From Prochlorococcus sp. MIT 0603 (GTDB lineage: Bacteria; Cyanobacteriota; Cyanobacteriia; PCC-6307; Cyanobiaceae), in assembly GCF_000760215.1 (NCBI RefSeq), contig NZ_JNAW01000004.1, positions 186,001-250,000 of the forward strand: a stretch of 64,000 nt of DNA, written 5' to 3'. Position 1 is the stretch's first letter. Each line of letters starts with the position of its first letter. The notes under the pieces are model-generated. The model saw only the letters and a list, made by a program, of their open reading frames with translations. It did no database searches and was not told the origin of the DNA. Positions 30,441-41,499 of the stretch are shown here, in pieces. Made by a program: the position numbers and the translations under genes.

Positions 30441-30483
30441 AACCACATCAACTCAGATCTTTTTAAATAGAGTTTGAGAAAAA

Positions 30484-30774
30484 CTACTTAGATGATGAAT
30501 CATCGGAAGTATCTTTACCTTTGCTTTTACTAGGTTTATTTTTTTCATTTGATGTATCTTCATCAGGACTAGCCATACCATACTTGCGCATAAAACGATC
30601 TACTCTTCCTTCAGTGTCAAGAATTTTTTGAGTTCCTGTGAAAAATGGATGATTGCCACTCCAAACATCAACATGAATCTCAGGTTGAGTTGAACCAGTT
30701 GTCATAACAACCTCACCATTGCAAATTACTTTTGCATCTGGATACCATTTTGGATGAATATCTTGTTTGGGCAT
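30484..30774 (-). CDS. rpmE: 50S ribosomal protein L31 with extended C-terminus
   Basis: 96 residues. The L31 core (HPKWYPDAKVICNG, NHPFFTGTQK, VDRFMRKYGM) occupies the first 67 or so. The usual CxxC before HPFFTG is replaced by WSGN, so this is the zinc-free form. A Ser/Lys/Asp-rich tail of about 29 residues follows. Lies between rpsI and prfA. Confidence 0.93.
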   Translation of the reverse strand: MPKQDIHPKWYPDAKVICNGEVVMTTGSTQPEIHVDVWSGNHPFFTGTQKILDTEGRVDRFMRKYGMASPDEDTSNEKNKPSKSKGKDTSDDSSSK

Positions 30775-30833
30775 TTTTTAGAAGTGGAGAAAAGTGTTTT
30801 TTAATGAAGAAAGTAAAAATATTTAATTGGAAA

Positions 30834-31244
30834 TTATCTTTTAGAGAATTGCGGTGCTTTTCGTGCTTTCTTTAATCCATATTTCCGCCTTTCTTTAGCT
30901 CTAGGATCTCTACTTAAATGACCTTCTGTCTTTAAAGGCTTCCTATTATCTGCTGAAAGTTGGCATAAAGCTCTTGCAGCACCTTGTTTAATTGCATCAG
31001 ACTGACCCGTAAGACCACCCCCATAAACATTTACTAAAACATCATATGCTTCACCTAAACCAAGTGTGAGCAATGGCGCTTTGACAGCAGAAATATAAGC
31101 TGGATTAAAATTTAAATAATGATCACCTGGACGTCCGTTAATGGTGATTTGACCAGTACCTGGAACTAATCTGACTCGAGCAACAGATGTTTTTCTTCGT
31201 CCAGTACCAAGATAAACAACTGAATTTTTAGGAGAACTATTCAT
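30834..31244 (-). CDS. rpsI: 30S ribosomal protein S9
   Basis: 136 residues with [16 protein letters not shown] and [19 protein letters not shown], ending in the basic tail [16 protein letters not shown] that reaches the P-site tRNA. Its start overlaps the rplM stop by 4 bp (ATGA), implying translational coupling. Confidence 0.97.
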   Translation of the reverse strand: MNSSPKNSVVYLGTGRRKTSVARVRLVPGTGQITINGRPGDHYLNFNPAYISAVKAPLLTLGLGEAYDVLVNVYGGGLTGQSDAIKQGAARALCQLSADNRKPLKTEGHLSRDPRAKERRKYGLKKARKAPQFSKR

Positions 31245-31693
31245 TTAACTAATACGTTGGAATTAATAGTAAGAACTTTTGGGTTTTGTGCTTCATGAGG
31301 GTGTTCAGAACCCTTATAAACTTTCAATTTACGAAATAATTGTCTCCCAAGAGCATTATGCGGAAGCATTCCTTTAATAGCTTTCTCAACTATCCTTTCA
31401 GGGAGCCTCTCCTGAAGTGCATTAAAAGTTTCCACTTTCATTCCACCTGGTCGTCCTGAATGCCTGCGATAAAGCTTTTGATTTCCTTTTCTACCACTAA
31501 CCTGAATTTTTTCAGCGTTAACAATAACAACGAAATCTCCAGTATCTAAATGAGGAGTGAAATTAGGTTTGTTCTTACCTCGAAGAACTGATGCCACAGT
31601 AGTGGCAAGTCTTCCAAGTGTCTGATTCTCAGCATCTACCAGATACCACTGGCGATCAATCGAGTCGATGGAGGGAGTAATAGTCTTGTTCAT
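31241..31693 (-). CDS. rplM: 50S ribosomal protein L13
   Basis: 150 residues with [28 protein letters not shown] and [19 protein letters not shown]. It heads a leftward set rplM-rpsI-rpmE-prfA. The start codon is preceded by a 12-nt palindrome (31698-31709) where a ribosome-binding site would be expected. Confidence 0.97.
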   Translation of the reverse strand: MNKTITPSIDSIDRQWYLVDAENQTLGRLATTVASVLRGKNKPNFTPHLDTGDFVVIVNAEKIQVSGRKGNQKLYRRHSGRPGGMKVETFNALQERLPERIVEKAIKGMLPHNALGRQLFRKLKVYKGSEHPHEAQNPKVLTINSNVLVK

Positions 31694-31697
31694 CTGG

Positions 31698-31709
31698 CCG
31701 GCATGCCGG
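31698..31709 (-). promoter_or_regulatory. Palindrome at the rplM ribosome-binding position
   Basis: ccggcatgccgg ends four bases before the rplM ATG on the minus strand and no purine-rich Shine-Dalgarno is evident. In RNA it forms a 5-bp GC stem. It could gate translation of L13, as ribosomal proteins often regulate their own leaders, but this is inference. Confidence 0.35.
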
Positions 31710-31849
31710 ATTTTATTATAGCCCTGTTATTAGACAAGGCATATGTCTAAGAGAGTCAGATCAAAGCATTGATCTAGATCTCAAAGAATTATTTTACATG
31801 TTAATAGTTGATTTTTAAAAGAATTTGAGGAATTTCTATTGCAAATCAA

Positions 31850-32719
31850 TTAACTCAAAGAAATAGGAGGATCTCTTGTCATCAGAAAGAAATGAGGAAA
31901 ACTATCAAAAACGATATTTTCACGAAAAATAGATTCTTTGTAGCCTGCACGAAGGAAGCAAAGTCCACGTGCTGGAGCAGCTTCCTTGACCTCAGATCTC
32001 AATTTATGTTTCCATCGCTTTTCAAAGGCATTAACAGTCAGCTTATGTTCTCCGACAAGAACTAATTGTCCTATTAGCAACCTAACCATGCCATACAAAA
32101 AGCCACTTGCTTGAATTTCAAAAACTAATAAGTCTCCTTTTCTTACTAGATCAACTTCTTGAATGGTAGTAAAAGAATGAGCCCTATTACTACCGCTCCT
32201 TTGAAAAGCAGAGAAATCATGGCACCCAAGAAGGCTTTTGGTTGCTTTTGCCATTAATGTTTCATCCAGACGGTATTGATATCTATGCCAACTCCATGGT
32301 TCTAAAAACAAGTTTGGAGTACAACCGTTATAGATTATGTATCTATATCTCCTGTATTGAGCTGAAAAACACGCATGCCAATCAAATGATGTTTCCGCAG
32401 AATCACTTACTCTAATTGACGAAGGCAGCCTTCCATTTAAAGCCGAAGGCCATCTATGGACTGGTATTTGGCCAACAGAGTCAAAATGAACCACCTGCCC
32501 AGAAGCATGCACTCCCGAATCTGTTCTCCCAGCTGCAATAAGTTTTACAGGATGATAAGGTTCTAACGAAAAAACACTTTCTTCAAGCACACTCTGCACA
32601 CTTTCCCCTGATTTCTGTCTCTGCCAACCACAAAAATCAGTGCCCTGATATTGAATGGATAATGCAATCCTCTTGGATATTGATTTATTAAATACCTGAG
32701 ATTTCGATTTAGTTGCCAT
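31850..32719 (-). CDS. truA: tRNA pseudouridine(38-40) synthase
   Basis: 289 residues. [19 protein letters not shown] opens the fold and the catalytic Asp is in [32 protein letters not shown] near the C-terminus is also conserved. It modifies the anticodon arm of tRNAs. It follows rplQ by 26 bp, as commonly seen at the end of the alpha operon; a 156-bp gap then separates it from rplM. Confidence 0.95.
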   Translation of the reverse strand: MATKSKSQVFNKSISKRIALSIQYQGTDFCGWQRQKSGESVQSVLEESVFSLEPYHPVKLIAAGRTDSGVHASGQVVHFDSVGQIPVHRWPSALNGRLPSSIRVSDSAETSFDWHACFSAQYRRYRYIIYNGCTPNLFLEPWSWHRYQYRLDETLMAKATKSLLGCHDFSAFQRSGSNRAHSFTTIQEVDLVRKGDLLVFEIQASGFLYGMVRLLIGQLVLVGEHKLTVNAFEKRWKHKLRSEVKEAAPARGLCFLRAGYKESIFRENIVFDSFPHFFLMTRDPPISLS

Positions 32720-32745
32720 TGTAACTAAGCAACTTTGCTAAGTAA

Positions 32746-33096
32746 TTAGACCAGTTCGATAATTGCCATTTCTGCGTTATCTCCTCTTCTAGGAACTGTT
32801 CTGACAATTCTAGTATATCCACCTTTTCGATCACCATAACGATCTTGAGCCTTGTCAAAAAGGGAATGTACTAACTTTTTGTCGTATATATATCCAATAG
32901 CCCTCCTTCTTGCAGCAAGAGAACCATCTTTAGCCAAACCAATCATTCTCTCAACTTCATCTCTAAGTGCTTTAGCCCTTGCTTTTGTTGTTGTTACTCG
33001 GCCTTCACGAATCAGCTGTGTAGTTAAACCACGCAACAAAGCCTTTCTTTGATCAGCTGGTCTACCAAGCTGAGGAAGTCGTAGTTGATGTCTCAT
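32746..33096 (-). CDS. rplQ: 50S ribosomal protein L17
   Basis: 116 residues with [20 protein letters not shown], the [16 protein letters not shown] segment and [13 protein letters not shown] near the end. Lies after rpoA as in other alpha operons. Confidence 0.97.
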   Translation of the reverse strand: MRHQLRLPQLGRPADQRKALLRGLTTQLIREGRVTTTKARAKALRDEVERMIGLAKDGSLAARRRAIGYIYDKKLVHSLFDKAQDRYGDRKGGYTRIVRTVPRRGDNAEMAIIELV

Positions 33097-33131
33097 TGTT
33101 ATTTTACTCCTTAAACTAGTGAAATTTAAAT

Positions 33132-34070
33132 TCAGGCAGAAGTTCTGCTCTGAGGAATTGAAATACCTATACGCTCTAAAGCTTCTATAACTTCATCGGC
33201 TGATTTGGAACCAAAGTTTTTAATCTCTAGTAGATCCTCATAACTAAATCCCATTAAATCAGAAACTGAATTAACTTGTGCTCTCTTGAGGCAGTTATAT
33301 GCTCTAACTGAAAGATTTAACTCTTCTAAAGGAATCTGAGCTTCAGCAGCAGGTTCGGGTTCAGGAGGTATCTCTTCAACCATAGTAACAGTTGCAAGAG
33401 GTTGAAAAAGCTCTATCAACTGATTAGCTGCTTCTGCAACAGCATCATCAGGAGTAATCGAACCATCAGTAACAACCTCTAAACGTAATCTTTCACGTGT
33501 GGAGCCACCTTCTGATACTGCAGTCTCATCAATAGTGAAATTGACTTTTTTAACTGGCATAAAAACCGCATCAATCTGCAGTAAATCAATAGCAGAGGTC
33601 TCATCATTACTTCGATCTACTGGCCTATAACCCACTCCTCTTTCAACATGAAGCTCTAATTCAAGGCTATGACCAGAATGGACTGTAGCTATTGGACGCT
33701 CAGTATCAACTACTTGAACTTGAGAAGAAAAGTTCAAATCTCTAGCTTTAACTTCAGCTGGACCTGTGGCAACTAGGCGCCCAATTTCAAGCTCTTGACT
33801 TCTACTATTAACTGTTAGCTCTTTGCAATTCAATAAAATATCTAAGACATCTTCTCTAACCCCAGGTACTGTTGCATATTCATGGTTTACACCAGAAATA
33901 CGTACTGCTGTAACTGCACTGCCCTCGAGGCCTCCCATAAGGACTCTTCGAAGAGAATTGCCTAAAGTTGTTGCTTGACCTCTCTCCAGAGGTCCAATTA
34001 GGAATATTCCTGTTTGGGAACGATCATCAGCAACTTGATGGTCGATCCGATCAATCTGGTATTGCAACAC
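33132..34070 (-). CDS. rpoA: DNA-directed RNA polymerase subunit alpha
   Basis: 312 residues. The N-terminal dimerisation domain contains [20 protein letters not shown] and the C-terminal domain contains [19 protein letters not shown] and [19 protein letters not shown], which contact UP elements and activators. Between them is an acidic linker rich in Glu and Pro. Follows rpsK. Confidence 0.98.
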   Translation of the reverse strand: MLQYQIDRIDHQVADDRSQTGIFLIGPLERGQATTLGNSLRRVLMGGLEGSAVTAVRISGVNHEYATVPGVREDVLDILLNCKELTVNSRSQELEIGRLVATGPAEVKARDLNFSSQVQVVDTERPIATVHSGHSLELELHVERGVGYRPVDRSNDETSAIDLLQIDAVFMPVKKVNFTIDETAVSEGGSTRERLRLEVVTDGSITPDDAVAEAANQLIELFQPLATVTMVEEIPPEPEPAAEAQIPLEELNLSVRAYNCLKRAQVNSVSDLMGFSYEDLLEIKNFGSKSADEVIEALERIGISIPQSRTSA

Positions 34071-34123
34071 GGGCTAAATCAATAAGTAGAAAGTTTAAAG
34101 GAGATCACACAAAGTGCAAAAGG

Positions 34124-34516
34124 CTAAACGCGTCTGCGCTTAGCCCTTCTACATCCATTGTGTGGAAGAGGGGTCACATCTCTAATCAATGTGATTTCAA
34201 GACCAGCTACTTGCAATGCGCGAATGGCTGTTTCTCGACCAGAACCTGGCCCTCTTACGAGGACCTCGATCTGACGCATGCCTTGATCAAGAGCTCGCCT
34301 AGCTGCTGCCTCGGCAGCAGTTTGGGCTGCAAATGGTGTCCCTTTTCTAGCTCCTTTAAAACCACTTGCACCGGCTGATGACCAAGAGACAACTTCTCCG
34401 TTCGTATCAGTGATAGAAACAATTGTGTTATTAAAGGTGCTCTGAATGTGCACAACACCATTAGGGACGTTGCGCTTGGACTTTTTTGAACCTGTTTTCT
34501 TTGTTGGTGTGGCCAT
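34124..34516 (-). CDS. rpsK: 30S ribosomal protein S11
   Basis: 130 residues with [18 protein letters not shown], the [19 protein letters not shown] loop and the C-terminal [18 protein letters not shown]. Between rpsM and rpoA. Confidence 0.97.
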   Translation of the reverse strand: MATPTKKTGSKKSKRNVPNGVVHIQSTFNNTIVSITDTNGEVVSWSSAGASGFKGARKGTPFAAQTAAEAAARRALDQGMRQIEVLVRGPGSGRETAIRALQVAGLEITLIRDVTPLPHNGCRRAKRRRV

Positions 34517-34579
34517 TAGATTGGGCCTTTTGTTTGTAAATGGTGAAAGCCTTCATAGAAGGCAAGGATGAATTAGATG

Positions 34580-34945
34580 TTATTTCTTCCTTCCTGCAAC
34601 TGTCTTCCTAGAACCTCTTCTAGTACGAGCATTGGTTCTAGTTCGTTGTCCTCTAACTGGAAGACTCATCCTATGGCGACGACCACGAACACATCCTATG
34701 TCCTGCAGTCGTTTAAGAGCCATGCCCTCCTGACGACGTAAATCACCTTCAATTGTAAAAGATTCAGTAGCTGCTCTAAGCTTTTGAACATCTCCATCAT
34801 TTAAGTCCTTAACACGTATGTCAGGATTAACCCCCGTTTGAGTCAGGATCTTTTGGGCTCGGGTTAAACCAATCCCATAGATATAGGTGAGGGCAATTTC
34901 AACCCGTTTTTCACGGGGTATGTCAATGCCAGCGATTCTTGCCAC
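34580..34945 (-). CDS. rpsM: 30S ribosomal protein S13
   Basis: 121 residues with [34 protein letters not shown] and [14 protein letters not shown] near the tail. Contacts the 50S subunit and P-site tRNA. Follows rpmJ. Confidence 0.97.
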   Translation of the reverse strand: MARIAGIDIPREKRVEIALTYIYGIGLTRAQKILTQTGVNPDIRVKDLNDGDVQKLRAATESFTIEGDLRRQEGMALKRLQDIGCVRGRRHRMSLPVRGQRTRTNARTRRGSRKTVAGRKK

Positions 34946-35069
34946 TTAAACTTTCTATTGAAGGTAAGTAATTCCCTGCATTAAAGGGAATAGTGAGTAA
35001 CTAAAAGAATAAGGCCTTGACGTGCGTCTAAGCTTATGCCTTTTAATTTAATTAAATACAGACCAAGGT

Positions 35070-35186
35070 TCAACCTTGACGCTGCTTGTGCTTTTGAGTA
35101 GCGGTACAAATGACCATTACCCTGCCATGGCGACGAATCACCCGACACTTTTCACACATTTTTTTGACTGAAGCGCGCACTTTCAT
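35070..35186 (-). CDS. rpmJ: 50S ribosomal protein L36
   Basis: 38 codons starting [19 protein letters not shown] and ending KHKQRQG. Cys 11, Cys 14, Cys 27 and His 33 form the zinc ribbon, so it is the zinc-binding form. Lies between adk and rpsM. No infA is found between adk and rpmJ. Confidence 0.95.
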
Positions 35187-35232
35187 AGAGTGTGGCTCTC
35201 CATATTTACAAAAGACAACTTTACTACACTGC

Positions 35233-35781
35233 TCAACGTAATTGTTCTTTGATCTGACTATTCACATCTTCAATAGTGCCACAACCATTTACAGACTTAA
35301 GTATTCCTATATTTTCATAGTGATTTACCAATGGAGAAGTTATATCTCTATATATCTTGAGTCTGTTTCTGATTACAGCTTCTGTATCATCCTTTCTGCC
35401 TCGTGAAAGCATCCTTCTAGCAAGTGTCTCATCATCTATATCTATTAAAAGTACTGCCTGAACAGGTTGTTTAAGTTTTAAAAGTAATTCATTCAACAAT
35501 CTAGCCTGAGGAAGATTGCGAGGAAAACCATCTAGAAGCCAGCCTTGTTCTTGATTCAACAATCTTTTCTCAACAATAGATAAAACAATTCCATCACTAA
35601 CAAGTTCACCTTTATTCATTATGGATTCAGCAGCTTTGCCTAGCTTCGTCTCGGAAGAAACCTCTTCTCGCAATAAATCACCAGTAGATAAATGCAAAAA
35701 ACCGTAGTTTTCGCAAATCAAATTTGCCTGAGTACCTTTCCCAGCTCCAGGTGGTCCTAAAAAAATCAAACGATTCTTCAT
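35233..35781 (-). CDS. adk: Adenylate kinase
   Basis: 182 residues, the short form without the LID zinc domain. P-loop [17 protein letters not shown]-binding STGDLLREE, and [12 protein letters not shown] are clear; the LID is the short [10 protein letters not shown]. Interconverts ATP, AMP and ADP. Follows secY by 32 bp. Confidence 0.96.
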
Positions 35782-35813
35782 TTTATTTAAATAAAAAAGA
35801 ATTCATATGAGGT

Positions 35814-37133
35814 TTATTGACGAACAAGTCCTTCATACCTTTGTGAAATTACATAAGTTTGTACTTGCTTAGCAGTGTCTATTGCAACACCAACAAGAAT
35901 CAACAAAGATGTTGCACCTAAGCCCTGAAATGTTTGGACATTTGTAGCTCTCTCAACAGCAGCAGGAACAATAGCAACTGATCCTAAAAACAGTCCCCCT
36001 AATAAAGTTAATCTGTTTTGAACACCTGAAAGATACTTAGAAGTAGCACTTCCAGGCCTCACTCCAGGAATAGCAACACCTCCTCGCTTTAAATTTGCTG
36101 ATATATCAATTGGATTAATGGTTAATGAAGCATAGAAATATGCAAAGCCAACAATTAAAGCAAAAAAAGTAATTGCATATGGCCAAGGATTTGATGCACT
36201 TGGATTTAATGCTCCAGCAGCTCTAATTAAAAAAGGATTCTTAGTAAAATTGGCAATTGTTATAGGAAGAAAAATTAATGCAGAAGCAAAAATAATAGGC
36301 ATAACACCACCTGCATTTAATTTCAAAGGAAGATAGCTTTGTCGATTAGGTAATAATGCAGTGCCACCTATTTGCCTTTTTGCACTGACAATAGGTAATC
36401 TCCTTGCACCTTCTTGAACAAAAATTATCCCAACAATTGTGATTAAAAATACTATTAAAAGGACAATAATTCCAAAGACATCATTTCTATCACCAGTTTG
36501 AGCCTTTTCAATAGTAGAACTAAGTGCCTTAGGAAGAGTAGCAACAATATTCAAAAAAATAACCAAAGAAGCACCTTGACCAATGCCTTTCTCGGTAATA
36601 ATTTCACTAAGCCACATGACAATCATTGATCCAGTGACCAATGCAATAGCTGTTTGAAAAACGAATTCAACCTCACTCAAGCCTTCTATTGCATATTGCC
36701 TAAGAATTAATGCAAAAACCAGGCTTTGCATAAGACCCCATCCAAGAGCAACGTAGCGAGTAATCTGAGATATTTTTCGTCGGCCAGCTTCACCTTCATT
36801 TTTTTGCAAATCTTCCAATTGAGGTAAAGCAGCAGTTAAAAGCTGGATAATTATCGATGCATTAATAAATGGCAAGATGCCAAGAGCAAAAACACCGAGA
36901 GTCGAAATACCGCCACCAGTAAAAATATCAAGAAACCCTATCAGCTGACCTCCCTGCTGAATAAATTCCTTAAAAGCTTCTCTATCTATTCCTGGGACTG
37001 GGATATAGATTCCCAATCTTACAAAAAGAAGCATACCCAAGGTTGTTAAAACCCTGCCTCTAAGTTCCTTATTTAGAACGAGTTGGGTTACTACTTCGGA
37101 TGCACTTGGATTTCTACTTCTAGTAACAAGCAT
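35814..37133 (-). CDS. secY: Preprotein translocase subunit SecY
   Basis: 439 residues with ten membrane helices. Landmarks are RLGIYIPVPGID at the first helix, the GGGISTLGVFALGILPFINASII plug/lateral-gate region and the C-terminal FLGSVAIVPA helix. Forms the Sec channel in the cytoplasmic and thylakoid membranes. Follows rplO. Confidence 0.96.
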   Translation of the reverse strand: MLVTRSRNPSASEVVTQLVLNKELRGRVLTTLGMLLFVRLGIYIPVPGIDREAFKEFIQQGGQLIGFLDIFTGGGISTLGVFALGILPFINASIIIQLLTAALPQLEDLQKNEGEAGRRKISQITRYVALGWGLMQSLVFALILRQYAIEGLSEVEFVFQTAIALVTGSMIVMWLSEIITEKGIGQGASLVIFLNIVATLPKALSSTIEKAQTGDRNDVFGIIVLLIVFLITIVGIIFVQEGARRLPIVSAKRQIGGTALLPNRQSYLPLKLNAGGVMPIIFASALIFLPITIANFTKNPFLIRAAGALNPSASNPWPYAITFFALIVGFAYFYASLTINPIDISANLKRGGVAIPGVRPGSATSKYLSGVQNRLTLLGGLFLGSVAIVPAAVERATNVQTFQGLGATSLLILVGVAIDTAKQVQTYVISQRYEGLVRQ

Positions 37134-37200
37134 GAACTTAAATGAAAAATTTCAAGCTATCAAAATAAATTTAATGGATAAAACCTGAACTTAGTTGAAT

Positions 37201-37653
37201 TTAATTAAAAACCTCACAGGTACCACCTGCTGCTTCAATTTTCTTTTTAGCAGAAGCAGTAAAACTTGCAGCTTGGACTAGCAATTTAACCTTTATATTT
37301 CCATTACCAAGAATCTTTAATGGATATTTAGGGCTGGTGACAATACCACTTTTAACAAGAGAGTCAAGATTGACAGTAGTTCCTGCCTTGATTTCATTCA
37401 AAGAGGCAACGTTGATCACGGTAAAAAACTTTGGATTTATCAAAGGAAAGTGTTTTAATTTCGGCACTCTTCTATATAAAGGCATTTGTCCACCTTCAAA
37501 TCCTGGTCTGGTAGGCCTACCAGATCTTGATTTCTGACCTCTCATGCCAAAACCACAGCTTGCCCCCTGACCTGCTGCAATCCCACGTCCTTTACGCAAT
37601 TTCTTTTTGCGAGCACCTTTATTTGATTTTAAAGAATCAAGTCTAATAGTCAT
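37201..37653 (-). CDS. rplO: 50S ribosomal protein L15
   Basis: 150 residues, glycine and lysine rich: [29 protein letters not shown] and RRVPKLKHF. Directly follows rpsE by 6 bp; no rpmD (L30) lies between, as usual in cyanobacteria. Confidence 0.96.
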   Translation of the reverse strand: MTIRLDSLKSNKGARKKKLRKGRGIAAGQGASCGFGMRGQKSRSGRPTRPGFEGGQMPLYRRVPKLKHFPLINPKFFTVINVASLNEIKAGTTVNLDSLVKSGIVTSPKYPLKILGNGNIKVKLLVQAASFTASAKKKIEAAGGTCEVFN

Positions 37654-37659
37654 GAGAAT

Positions 37660-38280
37660 TCAGGAATAAATCTGTTCGAGGGAGATACCTCGTTCTTTAG
37701 CAGTTGCTTTGTGAGTTCTTAATAAAGACAAAGCTACCATTGCAGCCCTTGCATTATTTAAAGGTGTTTTACTTCCAAGCCTTTTTGCAAGAACATTTTT
37801 AATTCCAGCAAGCTCTAAAACTGTTCGAATCGAGCCTCCAGCAATTACACCAGTTCCAGGTGCTGCAGGGCGAATTAAAACACTCGCTGCTCCATCTCTT
37901 CCATTAGATAGAGTTGGTATAGAGCTACTTGGTGTCAAAGGAACTTTTACAAGATTCTTCTTGCCATCTGCAACGCCTTTGCGAACAGCCCCTATAACAT
38001 CTCCTGCTTTACCAACACCAACTCCCACCTGACCTTTCTCATTGCCAACAACGACTATTGCTCGGAAACTCATTTTCTTTCCACCTTTAACTGTTTTAGA
38101 AACCCTTCTTATTTGAATAACCCTTTCTTGCCATTCAGAATCCCTTTCTTGATTTCTTCTATCTGAGCGTCTTCCGCGTCGATCACCCCCACGGCTATTA
38201 CCTTTACGCTGCTCCTGTCTACCTTCTGCAGCTACAGGAGCAGAAGATGATGAATTCTCTTTTGTTTTAGAATCAGTCAT
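37660..38280 (-). CDS. rpsE: 30S ribosomal protein S5 with extended N-terminus
   Basis: 206 residues. The core ([52 protein letters not shown]) is normal; about 50 N-terminal residues form a charged tail rich in Arg, Glu, Ser and Gly. Follows rplR by 15 bp. Confidence 0.96.
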   Translation of the reverse strand: MTDSKTKENSSSSAPVAAEGRQEQRKGNSRGGDRRGRRSDRRNQERDSEWQERVIQIRRVSKTVKGGKKMSFRAIVVVGNEKGQVGVGVGKAGDVIGAVRKGVADGKKNLVKVPLTPSSSIPTLSNGRDGAASVLIRPAAPGTGVIAGGSIRTVLELAGIKNVLAKRLGSKTPLNNARAAMVALSLLRTHKATAKERGISLEQIYS

Positions 38281-38295
38281 TGTTAAAAAGAATAA

Positions 38296-38664
38296 TCAAA
38301 ATGTAAGGCCAGCTTTACGGGCAGCTTCAGCTAAAGCCTTAACCCTACCGTGATAAAGGCTTCCACCTCTATCAAAAACTACTTGCTTAATGCCTCTGTC
38401 AAGAGCACGTTTTGCGAGAAGCTCACCTACTACAGCCGAAGCAGCACAAGTGCTAGCGTTGACTTTACTATCTGAAAGCAACTCTTTTTCAAGAGTTGAA
38501 GCTGAGCAAAGAGTGTTTTGAGCAATATCATCAATTACCTGAGCATAAATATGGTTATTTGAGCGGAACACAGCTAGACGAGGTCGCTGATCAGTTCCAC
38601 TCAAACCACGTCTTAAACGCTTATGGCGCTTTTGAGTTTTTTGTTTTCTAGAAAGAGTTGCCAT
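38296..38664 (-). CDS. rplR: 50S ribosomal protein L18
   Basis: 122 residues with [10 protein letters not shown]-type basic start, [20 protein letters not shown] and [20 protein letters not shown]. Binds 5S rRNA. Follows rplF. Confidence 0.96.
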   Translation of the reverse strand: MATLSRKQKTQKRHKRLRRGLSGTDQRPRLAVFRSNNHIYAQVIDDIAQNTLCSASTLEKELLSDSKVNASTCAASAVVGELLAKRALDRGIKQVVFDRGGSLYHGRVKALAEAARKAGLTF

Positions 38665-38694
38665 GATGAAAAAAATTAATTAAGTGAAAGAGCT

Positions 38695-39234
38695 TTATTT
38701 TTTACCAGACTTACCAGCTTTGCGAATAATACGTTCACCGGAATACTTAATGCCTTTCCCCTTATAAGGCTCTGGAGGTCTTATACCACGAATCTTTGCT
38801 GCTTCATTACCAACCAATTCCTTATCAATCCCAGAAACTAATACATTAGTGTTGCTTTCCACTTTGAAAGTTATGCCATCTGGAGGATCTACTTCAACTG
38901 GATGACTATAGCCGGCACTAACAACAAGCTTTTTACCTTTCACTTGTGCTCTTGATCCAACACCAACAATCTCTAATTTTTTAGAATATCCATTGCTAAC
39001 CCCTTCAATCATATTAGCGATCAAAGTTCTTGATAAACCATGGCGCTCGCGACTCTTCCTTTTATCACTATCAGCAGAAACTATTATTAATCCATCAGAT
39101 TGAGCAACACTTACCCCTTCTGGAAGAATTCGACTTAGCTCCCCTTTAGGACCCTTGACTGTCACAGATAAACCATCAAGAGTTACTGCAACCTTATCGG
39201 GAATTGATATGGGTTTTTTGCCAATACGAGACAT
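38695..39234 (-). CDS. rplF: 50S ribosomal protein L6
   Basis: 179 residues from the ATG at 39234 ([17 protein letters not shown]), the universal L6 start; an upstream start would overlap rpsH. Contains [10 protein letters not shown] and the C-terminal [14 protein letters not shown]. Confidence 0.97.
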   Translation of the reverse strand: MSRIGKKPISIPDKVAVTLDGLSVTVKGPKGELSRILPEGVSVAQSDGLIIVSADSDKRKSRERHGLSRTLIANMIEGVSNGYSKKLEIVGVGSRAQVKGKKLVVSAGYSHPVEVDPPDGITFKVESNTNVLVSGIDKELVGNEAAKIRGIRPPEPYKGKGIKYSGERIIRKAGKSGKK

Positions 39235-39250
39235 AATAAAAGCTCCTAAA

Positions 39251-39652
39251 TTAATAGACGTAACAGAGAACTTCTCCACCAACACCCTGCTTGCGAGCAT
39301 CGCGGTCGCTCATCACACCCTTAGAAGTGGAAATAATAGCAACTCCCAATCCCCCTAAAACTTTTGGGAGTCCACGATTGTTTTTATAAATCCTCAAACC
39401 AGGCCTGCTGACTCTCTTCATAGAACGAATAGTAGGATTTTTATGTTTACCGCTGTACTTCAATTCAAGAACAAGCTGAGTCTTAACACCCTCACCTTCC
39501 TCACTAATGTGGGAAATAAATCCCTCATTTTGAAGCACTTTTGCAATGCTTCTAGACATGCGAGAAGCAGGAACAAGAGTCTTCTCATGACGCTTTTCAC
39601 TCGCATTCCTAATACGAGTAAGCATGTCTGAGATTGGATCATGATTAGCCAT
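39251..39652 (-). CDS. rpsH: 30S ribosomal protein S8
   Basis: 133 residues starting [17 protein letters not shown] at 39652. [12 protein letters not shown] and [21 protein letters not shown] are typical. It directly follows rplE with no rpsN between, the cyanobacterial pattern. A longer upstream start overlapping rplE is rejected. Confidence 0.97.
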   Translation of the reverse strand: MANHDPISDMLTRIRNASEKRHEKTLVPASRMSRSIAKVLQNEGFISHISEEGEGVKTQLVLELKYSGKHKNPTIRSMKRVSRPGLRIYKNNRGLPKVLGGLGVAIISTSKGVMSDRDARKQGVGGEVLCYVY

Positions 39653-39656
39653 AAGT

Positions 39657-40196
39657 TTAATTGCTCCGAAAAGGCATTCCCATCTCCTTGAGAAGAGCTC
39701 GGCCCTCCTCATCGGTTCTGGCACTTGTAACAACGGTTATATCCATACCTCTAATAACATCAACTTTATCAAAAGAAATTTCAGGAAAAATAAGCTGTTC
39801 TTTAACTCCTAAAGTAAAGTTTCCTCGACCATCAAAACTTTTAGGACTAACTCCTCTAAAGTCCCTGATTCTTGGCAAAGCAAGATTTATCAATCTTTCT
39901 AAAAAGGCATACATTTTTTCACCACGCAGGGTTACCGCACAACCAATTGGCATCCCCTGACGAATTTTGAATCCAGCAATTGCCTTTTTCGCCCTTGTTA
40001 CAAGAGCTTTTTGCCCAGTGATTGTTGACACCTCAGCCAAAGAAGCTTCTAAAGACTTAGAGTTTTGAGCTGCTTCTCCTAGGCCTCTATTAACATTAAT
40101 TTTGACCACCTTAGGGACTTGATGAATATTAGAAAAGCCTAAATCTTTCAATAATTTAGGTCTAATAGTCTCTCGATAACGATTTTTGAGTGACAT
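39657..40196 (-). CDS. rplE: 50S ribosomal protein L5
   Basis: 179 residues, with [38 protein letters not shown] and [18 protein letters not shown]. Binds 5S rRNA. 84 bp after rplX. Confidence 0.97.
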   Translation of the reverse strand: MSLKNRYRETIRPKLLKDLGFSNIHQVPKVVKINVNRGLGEAAQNSKSLEASLAEVSTITGQKALVTRAKKAIAGFKIRQGMPIGCAVTLRGEKMYAFLERLINLALPRIRDFRGVSPKSFDGRGNFTLGVKEQLIFPEISFDKVDVIRGMDITVVTSARTDEEGRALLKEMGMPFRSN

Positions 40197-40280
40197 GGTT
40201 GATTTAGAAGGAGTTCTGAATGTTTTGAGAATTAATAAAGATGGAGGAAATGAGAAATTTCAAGAAAGATTGGTGAAAAA

Positions 40281-40637
40281 TTAATCAATTAATTCACCGG
40301 TCTTTTTAAGTCTTCGTTTTTTAGACCCATCCTTATCAAGGAAAATTTCTACACGACTTGCAACTTTTTTATTAGTTGAATAGACCATTACATTTGAAGC
40401 ATGGAGGGAAGCTTCTTCAGTAACTATCCTTCCTGACTCTCCCTCTTGAGTAGGTTTAACATGCCGTGTACGTAGGTTTACACCTTGAACAATCACACGA
40501 TTTTCAATTGGCATTGTCTTTAAAACCTCTCCTGTTTTGCCTTTCTCTTTTCCGTTGATAACTTGAACTGTGTCACCCTTACGGATTCGCATCTTGATAG
40601 GTAAAGAAGGTTTTTTAGTTTGCTTAGAATTGAACAT
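40281..40637 (-). CDS. rplX: 50S ribosomal protein L24
   Basis: 118 residues with the KOW motif [20 protein letters not shown] and [20 protein letters not shown]. Assembly initiator of the 50S subunit. Abuts rplN. Confidence 0.96.
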   Translation of the reverse strand: MFNSKQTKKPSLPIKMRIRKGDTVQVINGKEKGKTGEVLKTMPIENRVIVQGVNLRTRHVKPTQEGESGRIVTEEASLHASNVMVYSTNKKVASRVEIFLDKDGSKKRRLKKTGELID

Positions 40638-41003
40638 TTAAATTACCTCCGGAGCTAAAGAAACAATTTTCGTGAAATTACGCTCACGTAATTCACGTGC
40701 AACTGGTCCGAAAACCCTTGTTCCCCTGGGATTTTTATCTTCGTTAATCAGAACAGCCGCATTGTCGTCAAAACGAATCGAATTACCTGTATTACGTCGC
40801 AATGTTGCTTTTGTTCGAACAACTACTGCCTTAACAACATCTGATTTTTTAACACCCATATTTGGTACAGCATCTTTTACAGCTGCAACTATTACATCGC
40901 CAACATGTGCATATCTACGATTAGAGCCCAAAACACGAATGCATTGCAGGCGTTTGGCACCACTGTTATCAGCAACAGTCAAGAATGTTTCTTGTTGAAT
41001 CAT
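40638..41003 (-). CDS. rplN: 50S ribosomal protein L14
   Basis: 121 residues starting [20 protein letters not shown] with [12 protein letters not shown] and [14 protein letters not shown]. Its start overlaps the rpsQ stop by 4 bp (ATGA). Confidence 0.97.
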   Translation of the reverse strand: MIQQETFLTVADNSGAKRLQCIRVLGSNRRYAHVGDVIVAAVKDAVPNMGVKKSDVVKAVVVRTKATLRRNTGNSIRFDDNAAVLINEDKNPRGTRVFGPVARELRERNFTKIVSLAPEVI

Positions 41004-41266
41004 TTGAGAACCTCTTCCTCTTTAGTTGTTGAACTCAATACTGCTGAAACAGCCCACCTCTTAGTCGCACTAAGTGGCCTTGTTTCAGTAATACGAACTC
41101 TGTCACCGACCTTGCATTTATTTTTTGCATCATGAGCTTTATATCTAGTAGTTCTACTAACTGTCTTTTGATAAGTAGAGTGTGGAAAACGGTTTTCAAC
41201 AGCTACTACAACTGTTTTGTCCATCTTGTCACTAACAACGGTTCCTAACCTTTCTTTGAGAGCCAT
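41000..41266 (-). CDS. rpsQ: 30S ribosomal protein S17
   Basis: 88 residues with [18 protein letters not shown] and [17 protein letters not shown]. Between rpmC and rplN. Confidence 0.96.
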   Translation of the reverse strand: MALKERLGTVVSDKMDKTVVVAVENRFPHSTYQKTVSRTTRYKAHDAKNKCKVGDRVRITETRPLSATKRWAVSAVLSSTTKEEEVLK

Positions 41267-41289
41267 GATTTTAAAGAAAATTGTCGGTT

Positions 41290-41496
41290 TTAGGTATTAG
41301 AGCGACTGCGTTCGCCCTGAATAGTTAAAAGCTGTGCAAGCTGAACACGAGCTTTCTTAAAGAGATGAGTCTGAGTCAACTGCCTCGTAGCTAGTTGAAA
41401 GCGAAGATCAAAAAGCTCACGACGAGTAAGATCAATCTTTTCTTTAATCTCAGCGTCAGACAACTTGGCAACATCTGATTTAGCTAATTCAGCCAT
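41290..41496 (-). CDS. rpmC: 50S ribosomal protein L29
   Basis: 68 residues, helical, with [21 protein letters not shown]. Sits near the exit tunnel. 3 bp after rplP. Confidence 0.95.
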   Translation of the reverse strand: MAELAKSDVAKLSDAEIKEKIDLTRRELFDLRFQLATRQLTQTHLFKKARVQLAQLLTIQGERSRSNT

Positions 41497-41499
41497 GAT

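Noticed and set aside
33968-34378. Plus-strand frame of 136 codons antisense to rpsK and rpoA
   Set aside because: Cysteine and serine rich translation of the reverse strand; both genes below it are certain.
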